In this document: positions 36,632-45,147 of the stretch, one piece after another
Layout: each line of letters opens with the position of its first letter
How positions within the stretch are numbered: the stretch's first letter is position 1
NCBI GenBank assembly: GCA_019240405.1
Contig: JAFAYL010000049.1
Span: forward strand, 1-64,000
Source: Acidobacteriaceae bacterium
Lineage (GTDB): Bacteria; Acidobacteriota; Terriglobia; Bryobacterales; Bryobacteraceae
Direction of reading: 5' to 3'
Length of the DNA stretch: 64,000 nt
Position numbers and translations under genes: made by a program
The notes under the pieces: model-generated
The model's input: the letters and a program-made list of their open reading frames with translations, nothing else
What the model was told of the DNA's origin: nothing
Database searches by the model: none

Positions 36632-39600
36632 CGGCGGTTGAAAGCCTCAATTCGTATCTGCGCCGCATAGAAATTAGAGTCCGTCTGTTTGCGGCATCAC
36701 GCGGGGCGGCAATCGTCGGAGGCTCTGCGCTTTTCTTAACGCTCACGTTCATTTGGGTTGCGAACCGCTTCGAATTTGCTCAACCACTCATTCTGCCGTT
36801 GCGAGTTCTGCTCTTTCTGACCATCGCAGTTGCTCTTTCGCTTGGACTGTTGCTTCCGCTACTCCGAAGGAACCGGTATTGGGTGACTCGCTTCGCTGAG
36901 CGGCGTATTCCGGATTTCCAGGAACGGCTGCTCACTTTCTCAGAACGACGCGATTCCGCGAATCCGTTCATCGAGCTTGTCGCGCAAGACACGCTGCGCA
37001 TTGCGACGGCTCACCAGCCCCAGGAATTTGCGCCCTCGAATTCGTTCGGCGGATTTATGGCCTTCACCGTGATCACGTTTGGCGTGTTGCTCTGGATGAT
37101 CACAGCCGGACCGAGTTACTGGGGCTATGGCGCTTCCCTGCTCTGGACGGGCGCGGCCCATACCGGGACTCTCCCGCTTTATGACATTGCGGTTCAGCCC
37201 GGCAATAAAACCGTACGGCGAAACTCAGATCAGATCATTACAGCCCAGTTGCTTGGCTTTTCGGCAAAGGCGATTCTGCATGTGAGATATCGCGCCGCTG
37301 CGAAGTGGGAGGCAGTTCCCATGCAACCCGAGCGCAATGGAAATGGTTACGAGTTTCTATTTGCTGGTCTTTCTGACTCGGTAGACTACTTCGTCGAGGC
37401 AGGTGCGCGAGAGTCCAAACAGTATTCGCTCGCCGTTAAGGACCTGCCGGTGGTGAAACGCGTGCGGGTGACCGTCCATTTTCCCGCGCAGTTGGGTTTG
37501 AAAGATGCGGTTGAGGATCCGGGCGGAGATGTGCGCGCAGTTGAAGGAAGCCGGGCCGATATTTCGGTTCTGACTGACCGGCCGCTCGACCGTGGCGTAC
37601 TCGTTCTGAATAACAGCCAAAAAATCGAGCTTGGCCGCACTGACAGAGACTGGTTGAACGCGGAAATGCACATAGAAAGAGATGGCTCGTATTACATCGC
37701 GGCGCTCGACGGAGGAGAAACCGTCCGCATCAGCGACGATTACTTCATCGAAGCAAAAAAGGACGAGCCGCCTTCAGTGAAGATCCTTAGGCCGGGACGT
37801 GACTCGCATGTCAGCCCGATCGAGGAAGTGCCCGTAACCGTTCAAGCGACTGATGATTTTGGAATCGAAAGTCTGGAGCTGCATTATTCGGTGAATGGAG
37901 GCGCGGAACAGATTATCCCGCTTCTCAAAACCAAGCGTGTGAAAGAGGCGCAAGGAGAAACGACCCTTTATCTTGAGGATTTCAAGTTGGTCCCCGGCGA
38001 TTTGATCAGCTTCTACGCCACCGCGCGCGACGCAAGCAAAACATCACGAACATCGATCACCTTCGCGCAGGCTGAGCCGTTCGATTACAAGTTCCTGCAG
38101 TTGCAACAGATGAGCAGTAACGGAACGATGGGCGGCGAGAACGACCGAATTTCGGAGCGTCAAAAGCAGCTGATTGCGGCAACTTGGAACGAAATAAAGG
38201 ATGCTCCGGGCGAAAAGACGAAAGCTGCCGAGGACGCGCGTTTTCTGGCGGGTATGGAAACCAAATTAGGCGATCAAGCGAAGACGCTCGCTGAGCGCAT
38301 GGGAAATCGCGACCTCGTGGGAACAAGTTCCGAGTTTGAAGGATTCTCGAAGGCGATGCAAGCAGCCTCCGAGCAGATGAGTGAAGCGGCGAAGGAGCTG
38401 AAACCGGGCAGATGGCAAAACGCGCTCCCGCCTGAGCAGAAAGCATTGCAATCGCTGCTTCGAGCCGAGTCAATGTTTCGCGAAATTCAAGTCGGCTTTG
38501 GGCAAAGTGGGCGCGGGATGGGAAGCGGCGGCGCAGGGCGTGATCTGGAGCGGCTGTTCGATCTCGAACTCGACACTACAAAGAATCAATACGAAACGGG
38601 AGAATCCGCAGCGTCGGCAAGCGCTGAGCAAAAAGCTTTAGATCAGGCGTTGCAGCGGCTTCAAATGCTTGCAAATCGGCAGCAGGAGCTCGGGGCACAA
38701 CGGATGCAGCAGCAGGCATTCGAGCAGCGCTGGCAAGAAGAACAATTGCGGCGAGAAGCAGAGCAGCTCCGGCAAGAAATGGAGCAGTTGGCGCAGAATG
38801 GGTCGAACGCAGCAAGCGGCCAGCAGTCGGCCGCTCAACAGAATGCGTTGCGCGAAGCGATTCGAGGTTTGCAGCAGGCCGAAGATCAGATGCGAAAAGC
38901 GGTTAGCGAGCGCGGCAATGCGGCGCAGCAGCGCGCTTTAGATCAGCTTCGGAAGGCGCAGCAATTGTTGAGCAATGCGCAGCATCAGCAGACCGGCAAT
39001 TCAATTAACGAGTTGGCCCAACGAGCACAGCACATCGCGCAGAACCAGAGAGAAATTGCCAATCGCGTCAAACAGACATACGGCTCGACCGGAAGAAGCG
39101 ATCGGTCGACAGCGGATAGGGATTCTGAGGGTCTGCAGGGCAGCATGCCCGAAATGAATGACCCGCGATTCGGTGTCCGATATGGTCGCCAATTCTGGCA
39201 GCACTTCGAGTCGGAGCCGCCGAGCCCGGCAATTGGTCAAGAAAAGGCGATTGCGGATCAGAAGGAGAAACTGGCGCGGCAGCTTGAAGGTCTCGAACGT
39301 GACATGCAGGAGCAGTCACAAAATACGGCCGGCACTCAGCCCGGCACATCTTCGAAGTTGCGCGAGGCACTTTCGGAAGCGCAGGAAAAAGAGCTGGCGC
39401 TGCGAATGAAGAAGAGCGCCGAATGGATTCGGGATGGCTACGGATCGCGAGCTTCCGGGCTGGAGCAAAGTGTTACGAGAGGGGTCGAGCGGCTAAGCCG
39501 GCAACTCGGCGAGGCGCAACAAGCTTTCCAAGCCGGCAATCAAGCCGGCCAAAACGAAGACGCTGAGGCACGCGCGTTAGCGAACATAAGAATGCTGCGC

Positions 39601-39999
39601 GAGCAATTGCAACGCAGTCAAGAGAGAGGAGCGAATCCTCAAAGGAGCGCGGATGCTCCCCAGGGCGGAGGTGGCGCTGCGATTGCCGACCATGCGGCGA
39701 TTCGAGAATCGTTTCAGCAGCTTTCGGACTTGCGCCAGCAGATCGACCGAACAGACCGCGAGTTGCGCGAGGATCTGGACAAGGCCTTGCGATCGCTTGA
39801 TCGTGTATCCGGTGCACAGCCTGGCCTGCTCGAATCACGAATTAGCCATGAGGTGCTGCCGAATCTCGAGCGCCTGGAAATGGATCTCAACCGGCGCGCA
39901 GGCCGGAAGGATGGAAATGCGCGAACGGCAGCATCGGAACCAGCGCCCGAAAAATATCGGGATGCAGTCGCGGAGTATTTCAGAAGACTGAGCCGCTGA
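36628..39999 (+). CDS. Large DUF4175-like membrane protein with long coiled coil
   Basis: A 1123-residue protein. Three membrane helices lie within the first 180 residues (about 30-50, 54-78, 138-158), followed by two beta-sandwich-like segments (about 190-470). Then come roughly 600 residues of Gln/Glu/Arg/Ala-rich coiled coil with low-complexity runs such as QQQAFEQRWQEEQLRREAEQ. The layout resembles DUF4175/TIGR02302-type proteins found near MoxR clusters, but identity is by architecture. The C-terminal part probably extends into the periplasm. It overlaps the previous gene by ATGA and is the last of the overlapping run; a 70-base gap follows. Confidence 0.65.
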   Translation: MTAVESLNSYLRRIEIRVRLFAASRGAAIVGGSALFLTLTFIWVANRFEFAQPLILPLRVLLFLTIAVALSLGLLLPLLRRNRYWVTRFAERRIPDFQERLLTFSERRDSANPFIELVAQDTLRIATAHQPQEFAPSNSFGGFMAFTVITFGVLLWMITAGPSYWGYGASLLWTGAAHTGTLPLYDIAVQPGNKTVRRNSDQIITAQLLGFSAKAILHVRYRAAAKWEAVPMQPERNGNGYEFLFAGLSDSVDYFVEAGARESKQYSLAVKDLPVVKRVRVTVHFPAQLGLKDAVEDPGGDVRAVEGSRADISVLTDRPLDRGVLVLNNSQKIELGRTDRDWLNAEMHIERDGSYYIAALDGGETVRISDDYFIEAKKDEPPSVKILRPGRDSHVSPIEEVPVTVQATDDFGIESLELHYSVNGGAEQIIPLLKTKRVKEAQGETTLYLEDFKLVPGDLISFYATARDASKTSRTSITFAQAEPFDYKFLQLQQMSSNGTMGGENDRISERQKQLIAATWNEIKDAPGEKTKAAEDARFLAGMETKLGDQAKTLAERMGNRDLVGTSSEFEGFSKAMQAASEQMSEAAKELKPGRWQNALPPEQKALQSLLRAESMFREIQVGFGQSGRGMGSGGAGRDLERLFDLELDTTKNQYETGESAASASAEQKALDQALQRLQMLANRQQELGAQRMQQQAFEQRWQEEQLRREAEQLRQEMEQLAQNGSNAASGQQSAAQQNALREAIRGLQQAEDQMRKAVSERGNAAQQRALDQLRKAQQLLSNAQHQQTGNSINELAQRAQHIAQNQREIANRVKQTYGSTGRSDRSTADRDSEGLQGSMPEMNDPRFGVRYGRQFWQHFESEPPSPAIGQEKAIADQKEKLARQLEGLERDMQEQSQNTAGTQPGTSSKLREALSEAQEKELALRMKKSAEWIRDGYGSRASGLEQSVTRGVERLSRQLGEAQQAFQAGNQAGQNEDAEARALANIRMLREQLQRSQERGANPQRSADAPQGGGGAAIADHAAIRESFQQLSDLRQQIDRTDRELREDLDKALRSLDRVSGAQPGLLESRISHEVLPNLERLEMDLNRRAGRKDGNARTAASEPAPEKYRDAVAEYFRRLSR

Positions 40000-40069
40000 C
40001 GTTTCACCCAAGCTGCACCCTGCCCGAATGGCTGATGTGTGAATCGCTGAAGCGAAGCACACTGGAGCT

Positions 40070-40993
40070 ATGAGCAGCACAGTTATTCGAGATCTGACGG
40101 CGTTTTCCAGCGCCCTCGCGGAGCTCGTAGAGAAGACAGCAGCAGGAGTTGTGGCGGTGAAGGCAGCTCCTTATCGAGTGGTCAGCGGACTGATTCTTCG
40201 TCCGGATTTGGTGGCCGTGACGAACCACGCGTTACGCCGCGAAGGCCGGATTCCAATTCAAAACGCGGGCGGCCACGAGACTGTTGGAACAATTTTAGGG
40301 CGAGACCCGAGCGTTGATCTTGCTTTTCTCAAGCTAGAAAGCGGCGATTTAAAGCCGCTCCCAGCAGCAGATCCGGCCTTGATGAAGCCCGGCACACTCG
40401 CAGCAGTCGTGGGCTTGACCATTGACGCGGGCCCGTCGGCCAGTCTCGGGATTTTGGGCGCGGTGAGTGGAAGCCGCCGGACGTGGCGGGGCGGCACCTT
40501 GGATCACTTCTTCCGGCTCGATGTGAATCTTTATCCTTCGCAATCTGGGGCGGCGGTTGTTGACGCAGAGGGTCATTTGATCGGCCTGGCGACTCCAGCA
40601 CTACTGGGACATTCGGCGGTAGCGGTGCCGGTGACGACGCTGCATCGCGTGAGCGAAGAATTGCTGAAAGAGGGCAGAATTCGGCATGGTTATCTGGGCG
40701 TCGGTTTACATCCAGTCGCGATTGGCGGGCTGCGAGAGAAGCTGGGGCTTAGTACAGCATCGGGCCTGATCCTGCTGAGCGTCGAGCCCGACTCACCGGC
40801 GAACGCTGCCGGCTGGCTCGTCGGAGATATTCTGATTTCTCTCGATGGCCAATCGATTAGCGATGTCGACGAGCTTCAGACCGCATTGCGAGGCAATGCA
40901 GTGGGCAGGACGCTGAAGGCTTCTCTGTTGCGCGGAGGCGAGCTCGTCGAAACGCATGTCACGGTTGCAGAGCGGCCGAAGAGAGGGAACTGA
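40070..40993 (+). CDS. HtrA-like trypsin-fold protease with PDZ, degenerate active site
   Basis: A 307-residue protein with a trypsin-like core and one PDZ domain (about 215-305, GLILLSVEPDSPANAAGWLVGDILISLDG). The triad positions are filled: H53 in VTNHAL, D83 in SVDLAFL and S159. However, the usual GNSGGP around the serine reads SQSGAA, so activity is doubtful. There is no signal peptide, unlike most HtrA/Deg proteins, so it may be cytoplasmic. A GGAG lies just before the ATG. One base separates its stop from the next gene, a sister HtrA. Confidence 0.8.
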   Translation: MSSTVIRDLTAFSSALAELVEKTAAGVVAVKAAPYRVVSGLILRPDLVAVTNHALRREGRIPIQNAGGHETVGTILGRDPSVDLAFLKLESGDLKPLPAADPALMKPGTLAAVVGLTIDAGPSASLGILGAVSGSRRTWRGGTLDHFFRLDVNLYPSQSGAAVVDAEGHLIGLATPALLGHSAVAVPVTTLHRVSEELLKEGRIRHGYLGVGLHPVAIGGLREKLGLSTASGLILLSVEPDSPANAAGWLVGDILISLDGQSISDVDELQTALRGNAVGRTLKASLLRGGELVETHVTVAERPKRGN

Positions 40994-40994
40994 A

Positions 40995-41858
40995 ATGCCG
41001 ATTCCCGTCCCAGGGCGCGTTGCAGAAGCGCTTCGCAGGTCGACAGTAGAGGTGCGCAGCGGAGGTCGGCGGTGGCAAGGAAACGGCTCGGGAGTGGCTC
41101 TGGCTCGCGATCAGGTCATCACAAATGCGCACGTAATCCATGAGGGATCTTTGACGCTCGTGTCTTATGAAGGAGCCACCGTTTCCGGATCTATCGTGAA
41201 GATCGACCGTCGGCGTGATCTCGCGTTGCTGGCGGGTCCGGGATTGGGCGCGGCTCCAGCATCTTTGCGCGACTCTGACGAGCTTCGTGTTGGAATGCCG
41301 ATCATAGCTGTCGGGAATCCCTTGGGTTTTGTCGGAGCTGTTTCGACAGGGATTGTGCACGCGATCGGCCCTGCAGGACCTATCAGCGGGCAGACATGGA
41401 TTCAAGCCGATTTGCGCCTGGCGCCTGGAAATTCGGGAGGGCCGTTGGCGGACTTACAAGGCCGAATTGTTGGGATTAATACGATGATCGTCGCCGGGGG
41501 GTTGGCGCTCGCAATTCCAAGCCGCGCTGTTCAATCTTTTTTGAACCGGACGATCTCGCCGAGAAGCCTCGGGGTGGTGGTGCGCCCCGTTCAGGTGAAG
41601 GATCGCAGTATCGGCATGATGATACTCGAACTCGTGCCGGGTGGATCGGCAGAACGCGCATCACTCTTGCCGGGCGATATTCTTGTCGGCTCGAACGGAA
41701 AACAGCTTCGCTTCGTTGACGATCTCGAAAACGCGATCGATGAAGCTCCGGGAGCGTTGCTGCGGCTCGATTTCTATCGAGCAGGACAAGAAAAGTTGAG
41801 GAAAGTCGCAGTCCGGCTTTTGCCGGAGTCCCAGATTCAAACATCGAGCGCAGCTTGA
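40995..41858 (+). CDS. HtrA-like serine protease with PDZ
   Basis: A 287-residue S1C-type protease: H46 in TNAHVIH, D75 in RRDLALL, and S147 in the canonical APGNSGGPLADL, so it should be active. A PDZ domain follows (about 190-285). No signal peptide or membrane helix is visible, which is unusual for this group. The ATG at 40995 is preferred to the frame's earlier start at 40956 inside the preceding gene, because GAGAGGGA lies just upstream. Paired with the degenerate sister; its stop overlaps the regulator gene (TTGA). Confidence 0.85.
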   Translation: MPIPVPGRVAEALRRSTVEVRSGGRRWQGNGSGVALARDQVITNAHVIHEGSLTLVSYEGATVSGSIVKIDRRRDLALLAGPGLGAAPASLRDSDELRVGMPIIAVGNPLGFVGAVSTGIVHAIGPAGPISGQTWIQADLRLAPGNSGGPLADLQGRIVGINTMIVAGGLALAIPSRAVQSFLNRTISPRSLGVVVRPVQVKDRSIGMMILELVPGGSAERASLLPGDILVGSNGKQLRFVDDLENAIDEAPGALLRLDFYRAGQEKLRKVAVRLLPESQIQTSSAA

Positions 41859-42454
41859 TTCGAGTCGCTCTTCTCGCCAGCAGACTGGTTCGGGCACGAA
41901 GTCTGGCGGATTCACTCGCCGAGGATGAGCGATTTGAAATCGTAGACGTGCAGCCTCACAATCCCGCTGCCGAATTCAGCCCCGAGAATGTGGTCGACGT
42001 GATTGTGAGCGTAGGTTTGGCGCTTGATGAGATACCAGCCGGCGGTCCACCTGTAGTTGCGCTCGCAGATGAGCCGCTCGAAGAGATGCCCTTGCGTCAA
42101 GCTGTGCGAGCTGTTCTGCCGCTCAGCGCATCTGCAGGAGAGGTGGGAGCCGCTATTATCGCGGCCGCGAACGACCTGATCGTATTGACGCAGAGCCAGG
42201 CCCGTGACTGGCTCAACAGCGTGAGGTCCAGCCATTTCGATGATGGTTTTGAACTGGAGACGCTCACAGCTCGCGAGATGCAAGTACTGCGGATGTTGGC
42301 GAATGGGCTCGCAAATAAGGAGATTGCCGATCAACTGGGGATCTCGGATCACACCGCAAAATTCCATGTAGCGCAAATTTTGGCAAAACTGCGGGCGACG
42401 AGCCGGGCAGAAGCGGTGGCGATCGGGATGCGCCGCGGCTTGGTGCCGGTTTGA
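41855..42454 (+). CDS. LuxR/NarL-type regulator with pseudo-receiver domain
   Basis: A 199-residue DNA-binding protein. The C-terminal helix-turn-helix (about 138-195, LTAREMQVLRMLANGLANKEIADQLGISDHTAKFHV) is of the LuxR/NarL type. The N-terminal 110 residues have receiver-like length and pattern, but the N-terminal acidic pair and the phospho-acceptor aspartate are missing (VVDVIVSVG), so it probably does not receive phosphate. TTG start overlapping the HtrA stop suggests that it is made with the proteases and may control them or the upstream cluster (inference). Confidence 0.82.
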   Translation: MIRVALLASRLVRARSLADSLAEDERFEIVDVQPHNPAAEFSPENVVDVIVSVGLALDEIPAGGPPVVALADEPLEEMPLRQAVRAVLPLSASAGEVGAAIIAAANDLIVLTQSQARDWLNSVRSSHFDDGFELETLTAREMQVLRMLANGLANKEIADQLGISDHTAKFHVAQILAKLRATSRAEAVAIGMRRGLVPV

Positions 42455-42459
42455 TTCCG

Positions 42460-45102
42460 CTATTTTCCAGGCGCGCCGCTTTGCTGAAGCAGCTTCGCTA
42501 CGAGACCTGTCCATCCGGTCTGATGGCTTGCGCCCAATCCTTGGCCTGTATCTCCGTGGAAGAACTCGTAGAAGGTCAGGTGATTTCCGAAGTTGGGATC
42601 TCGCCGGAACAATTCGCTATCTCCGTAGATGGGCCGGCGGCCGTTTGCATCAGGAAGGAAGAGAGCCGCGAGACGGCGCGAAAGCTCCCGCGCAGCTTCG
42701 CGCAGATTGAGCTGCCGGCCGGAGCCAGTCGGGAATTCGACTTTGAGGGAATCGCCGTAGTAATGGTGCAGCCTCTGGAGCGCTTCGATAATCAGGAAAT
42801 TCATCGGAAACCACACGGGGCCGCGCCAATTAGAGTTTCCGCCGAAAGTGCCTGTCTCTGAATCGCCCGGCTCATAGCCGATACGAAAGGTCGCGCCGTC
42901 GAGCTCCAAGACGTAAGGATGATCTTTGTGGTAGCGCGATAAGGAGCGGATTCCAAATGGCGAGAGAAATTCGTTTTCATCGAAGAGCCGCCGAAGGATG
43001 CGCTCCAGGCGTTGACGATTGACGACCGATAGTAATCGTCTTTGCTCCATCCCGCACTCGGTCATTGAAGCAAGTCCTTCGGTCAGGTCTTTCCGGTTGT
43101 CGATAAACCATTGCATGCGGCGCTTAAAGCCTGAATGGCGCTCCACAAGCGAGGTTTCAAGCGTATCGGTAGCGAAGAGCGGCACAACACCGACCAGCGA
43201 TCGAACACGGAGCGAGATATGGCCATCATCACTAGTGCGGAGGCGATCGTAATAGAAGCCGTCCTCTTCATTCCATAAACCCGAGCCTTCGTGGTGATTG
43301 ATGGCATCGGCGATGTACAGAAAATGCTCAAAAAATTTGCTGGCAACATCTTCGTAAGTGGAGTCGGAATTAGAAAGCTCGAGCGCAATTTTGAGCATGT
43401 TGAGGCAATACATCGCCATCCAACTCGAGCCATCGGATTGCTCAAGAAGCCATCCGGAGGGGAGCTTGGCGTTTCGATCAAACAGACCAATATTGTCCAG
43501 ACCCAAAAAGCCGCCTTCGAATACATTCGCGCCTTCCGAGTCCTTTCGATTGACCCACCAGGTAAAGTTCATCAGCAGTTTGTGAAATGTGCGCTCCAGG
43601 AAAGCGAAGTCAGGCTTGCCTTTCAGGCGTTGGTCGATTTTGTAAACACGCCAGGACGCCCAAGCGTGTACAGGCGGGTTCACATCATCAAATGCCCATT
43701 CGTACGCCGGCAATTGGCCGTTCGGATGCATGTACCATTCGCGCAGAAAAAGCGAGAGTTGGGCTTTCGAAAAATCGGGATCCGCTCTTGCGATCGCGAC
43801 TGTGTGAAAGGATAGGTCCCAAGCGGCGTACCAGGGATACTCCCATTTATCCGGCATTGAGATAACGTCTTCGTTGAACAGGTGCCGCCACCGATGATCC
43901 CGGCCAGTCTTGCGCTGCTCGGGCGGTGGGGGCATGGTTTCATCGCCATTCAACCAATTCTCGACGACGAAATGGTAGTACTGTTTGCTCCAAAACAGAC
44001 CAGCGAAGGCTTGCCGTTGCACGCTGCGAGCCTCTTGGCTCAACCCGCGCGAAAGGCGGGAGTAGAATTCATCAGCCTCGCGAAGGCGAGACTCGAAAAC
44101 GGAATCCCACTGATCTCGTGAAATATCGGGAGAGCCGGCGCGACACAAACGGAAGCGCAAGACCGTGCCTTTGCCGACGTCCAAAGTAAGGCGGTAAACT
44201 GCGCAAGCTTTTGTGCCTTGATGCTGCGCATTCACAGATTCGCGGCGGCCCTCGATGAGGTATTGATGGAAAGCGTCTTTGTAAAAGCGATTTTGGCCGC
44301 GCCAGTTCCAAAACCGCTCAGTATTGGTGTCGTTCTCGGTGAAGAGCACGTCCGGAGCGCCATCGAGGACCAGAAGGAAGCTGCCGAGCGAAGGATGATC
44401 GGCTTGCAATTGCCCCGCTGAATTTGTCTGCAATGACGGTTTTTGATCTTGGTTTTTGTACCAGGCCCACGTATTGCGAAACCAAAGAGCCGGCAAGAAC
44501 GTGAGCGCTGAGGGTTCGGGCCCTCGATTCGCGATTGTGATTCTTATGAAAATGTCGTCAACATCTCGCTTCGCGTATTCGGCAAAAATATCGAAATAAC
44601 GGGATTCATAGAAGATCCCCGTATCGGCAAGCTCGAATTCCGGATCGTGGCGCGTGCGGCGGCGATTTTCCTGAACAAGCCGCTCGTAGGGGAACCGGGC
44701 CTGAGGGTATCGGTACAACCCCTTCAGATACGAATGAGTGGGAGTGGCATCGAGATAGTAATACACTTCCTTGACGTCTTCGCCGTGATTGCCTTCGGAG
44801 TTTGAGAGGCCGAATAAACGCTCCTTCAAAATCGGGTCGTTCCCGTTCCAAAATGCGAGGGCAAAACAAAGAGATTGGTGGTTGTCGCAAAGGCCGAGAA
44901 TTCCGTCTTCGGTCCAGCGGTACGCGCGAGACCTCGCGTGATCATGCGGGAAATAGTCCCAAACAGCACCGTCAGCGCTGTAATCCTCGCGGGGGTTTCC
45001 CCATGCGCGTTCGGCCAGGTAAGGACCCCAACGCTTCCAATGTTTGATGCGAGCTTCGGCTTCAGCGATGCGCTGCTGTTCCGCTGGTAGGCTGTTGGGC
45101 AT
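42460..45102 (-). CDS. Glucosidase of the GH63-like family
   Basis: An 880-residue cytoplasmic glycoside hydrolase resembling bacterial GH63-like (MGH1-type) alpha-glucosidases, with an (alpha/alpha)6 barrel in the C-terminal half. Typical stretches are WGPYLAERAWGNPREDYSADG near the N terminus, PDKWEYPWYAAWDLSFHTVAIA and TGWTGLVAKLL at the end. It probably trims glucose from oligosaccharides or glucosylglycerate-type solutes. ATG at 45102 chosen; a GTG at 45129 would add nine residues. It follows topA by 45 bases and is 5 bases from the convergent regulator gene. Confidence 0.82.
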   Translation of the reverse strand: MPNSLPAEQQRIAEAEARIKHWKRWGPYLAERAWGNPREDYSADGAVWDYFPHDHARSRAYRWTEDGILGLCDNHQSLCFALAFWNGNDPILKERLFGLSNSEGNHGEDVKEVYYYLDATPTHSYLKGLYRYPQARFPYERLVQENRRRTRHDPEFELADTGIFYESRYFDIFAEYAKRDVDDIFIRITIANRGPEPSALTFLPALWFRNTWAWYKNQDQKPSLQTNSAGQLQADHPSLGSFLLVLDGAPDVLFTENDTNTERFWNWRGQNRFYKDAFHQYLIEGRRESVNAQHQGTKACAVYRLTLDVGKGTVLRFRLCRAGSPDISRDQWDSVFESRLREADEFYSRLSRGLSQEARSVQRQAFAGLFWSKQYYHFVVENWLNGDETMPPPPEQRKTGRDHRWRHLFNEDVISMPDKWEYPWYAAWDLSFHTVAIARADPDFSKAQLSLFLREWYMHPNGQLPAYEWAFDDVNPPVHAWASWRVYKIDQRLKGKPDFAFLERTFHKLLMNFTWWVNRKDSEGANVFEGGFLGLDNIGLFDRNAKLPSGWLLEQSDGSSWMAMYCLNMLKIALELSNSDSTYEDVASKFFEHFLYIADAINHHEGSGLWNEEDGFYYDRLRTSDDGHISLRVRSLVGVVPLFATDTLETSLVERHSGFKRRMQWFIDNRKDLTEGLASMTECGMEQRRLLSVVNRQRLERILRRLFDENEFLSPFGIRSLSRYHKDHPYVLELDGATFRIGYEPGDSETGTFGGNSNWRGPVWFPMNFLIIEALQRLHHYYGDSLKVEFPTGSGRQLNLREAARELSRRLAALFLPDANGRRPIYGDSELFRRDPNFGNHLTFYEFFHGDTGQGLGASHQTGWTGLVAKLLQQSGAPGK

Positions 45103-45147
45103 CGAGCGTAGAGGCGCAGGGCTGAGCACCGCGCAGGCGAGCTTATT

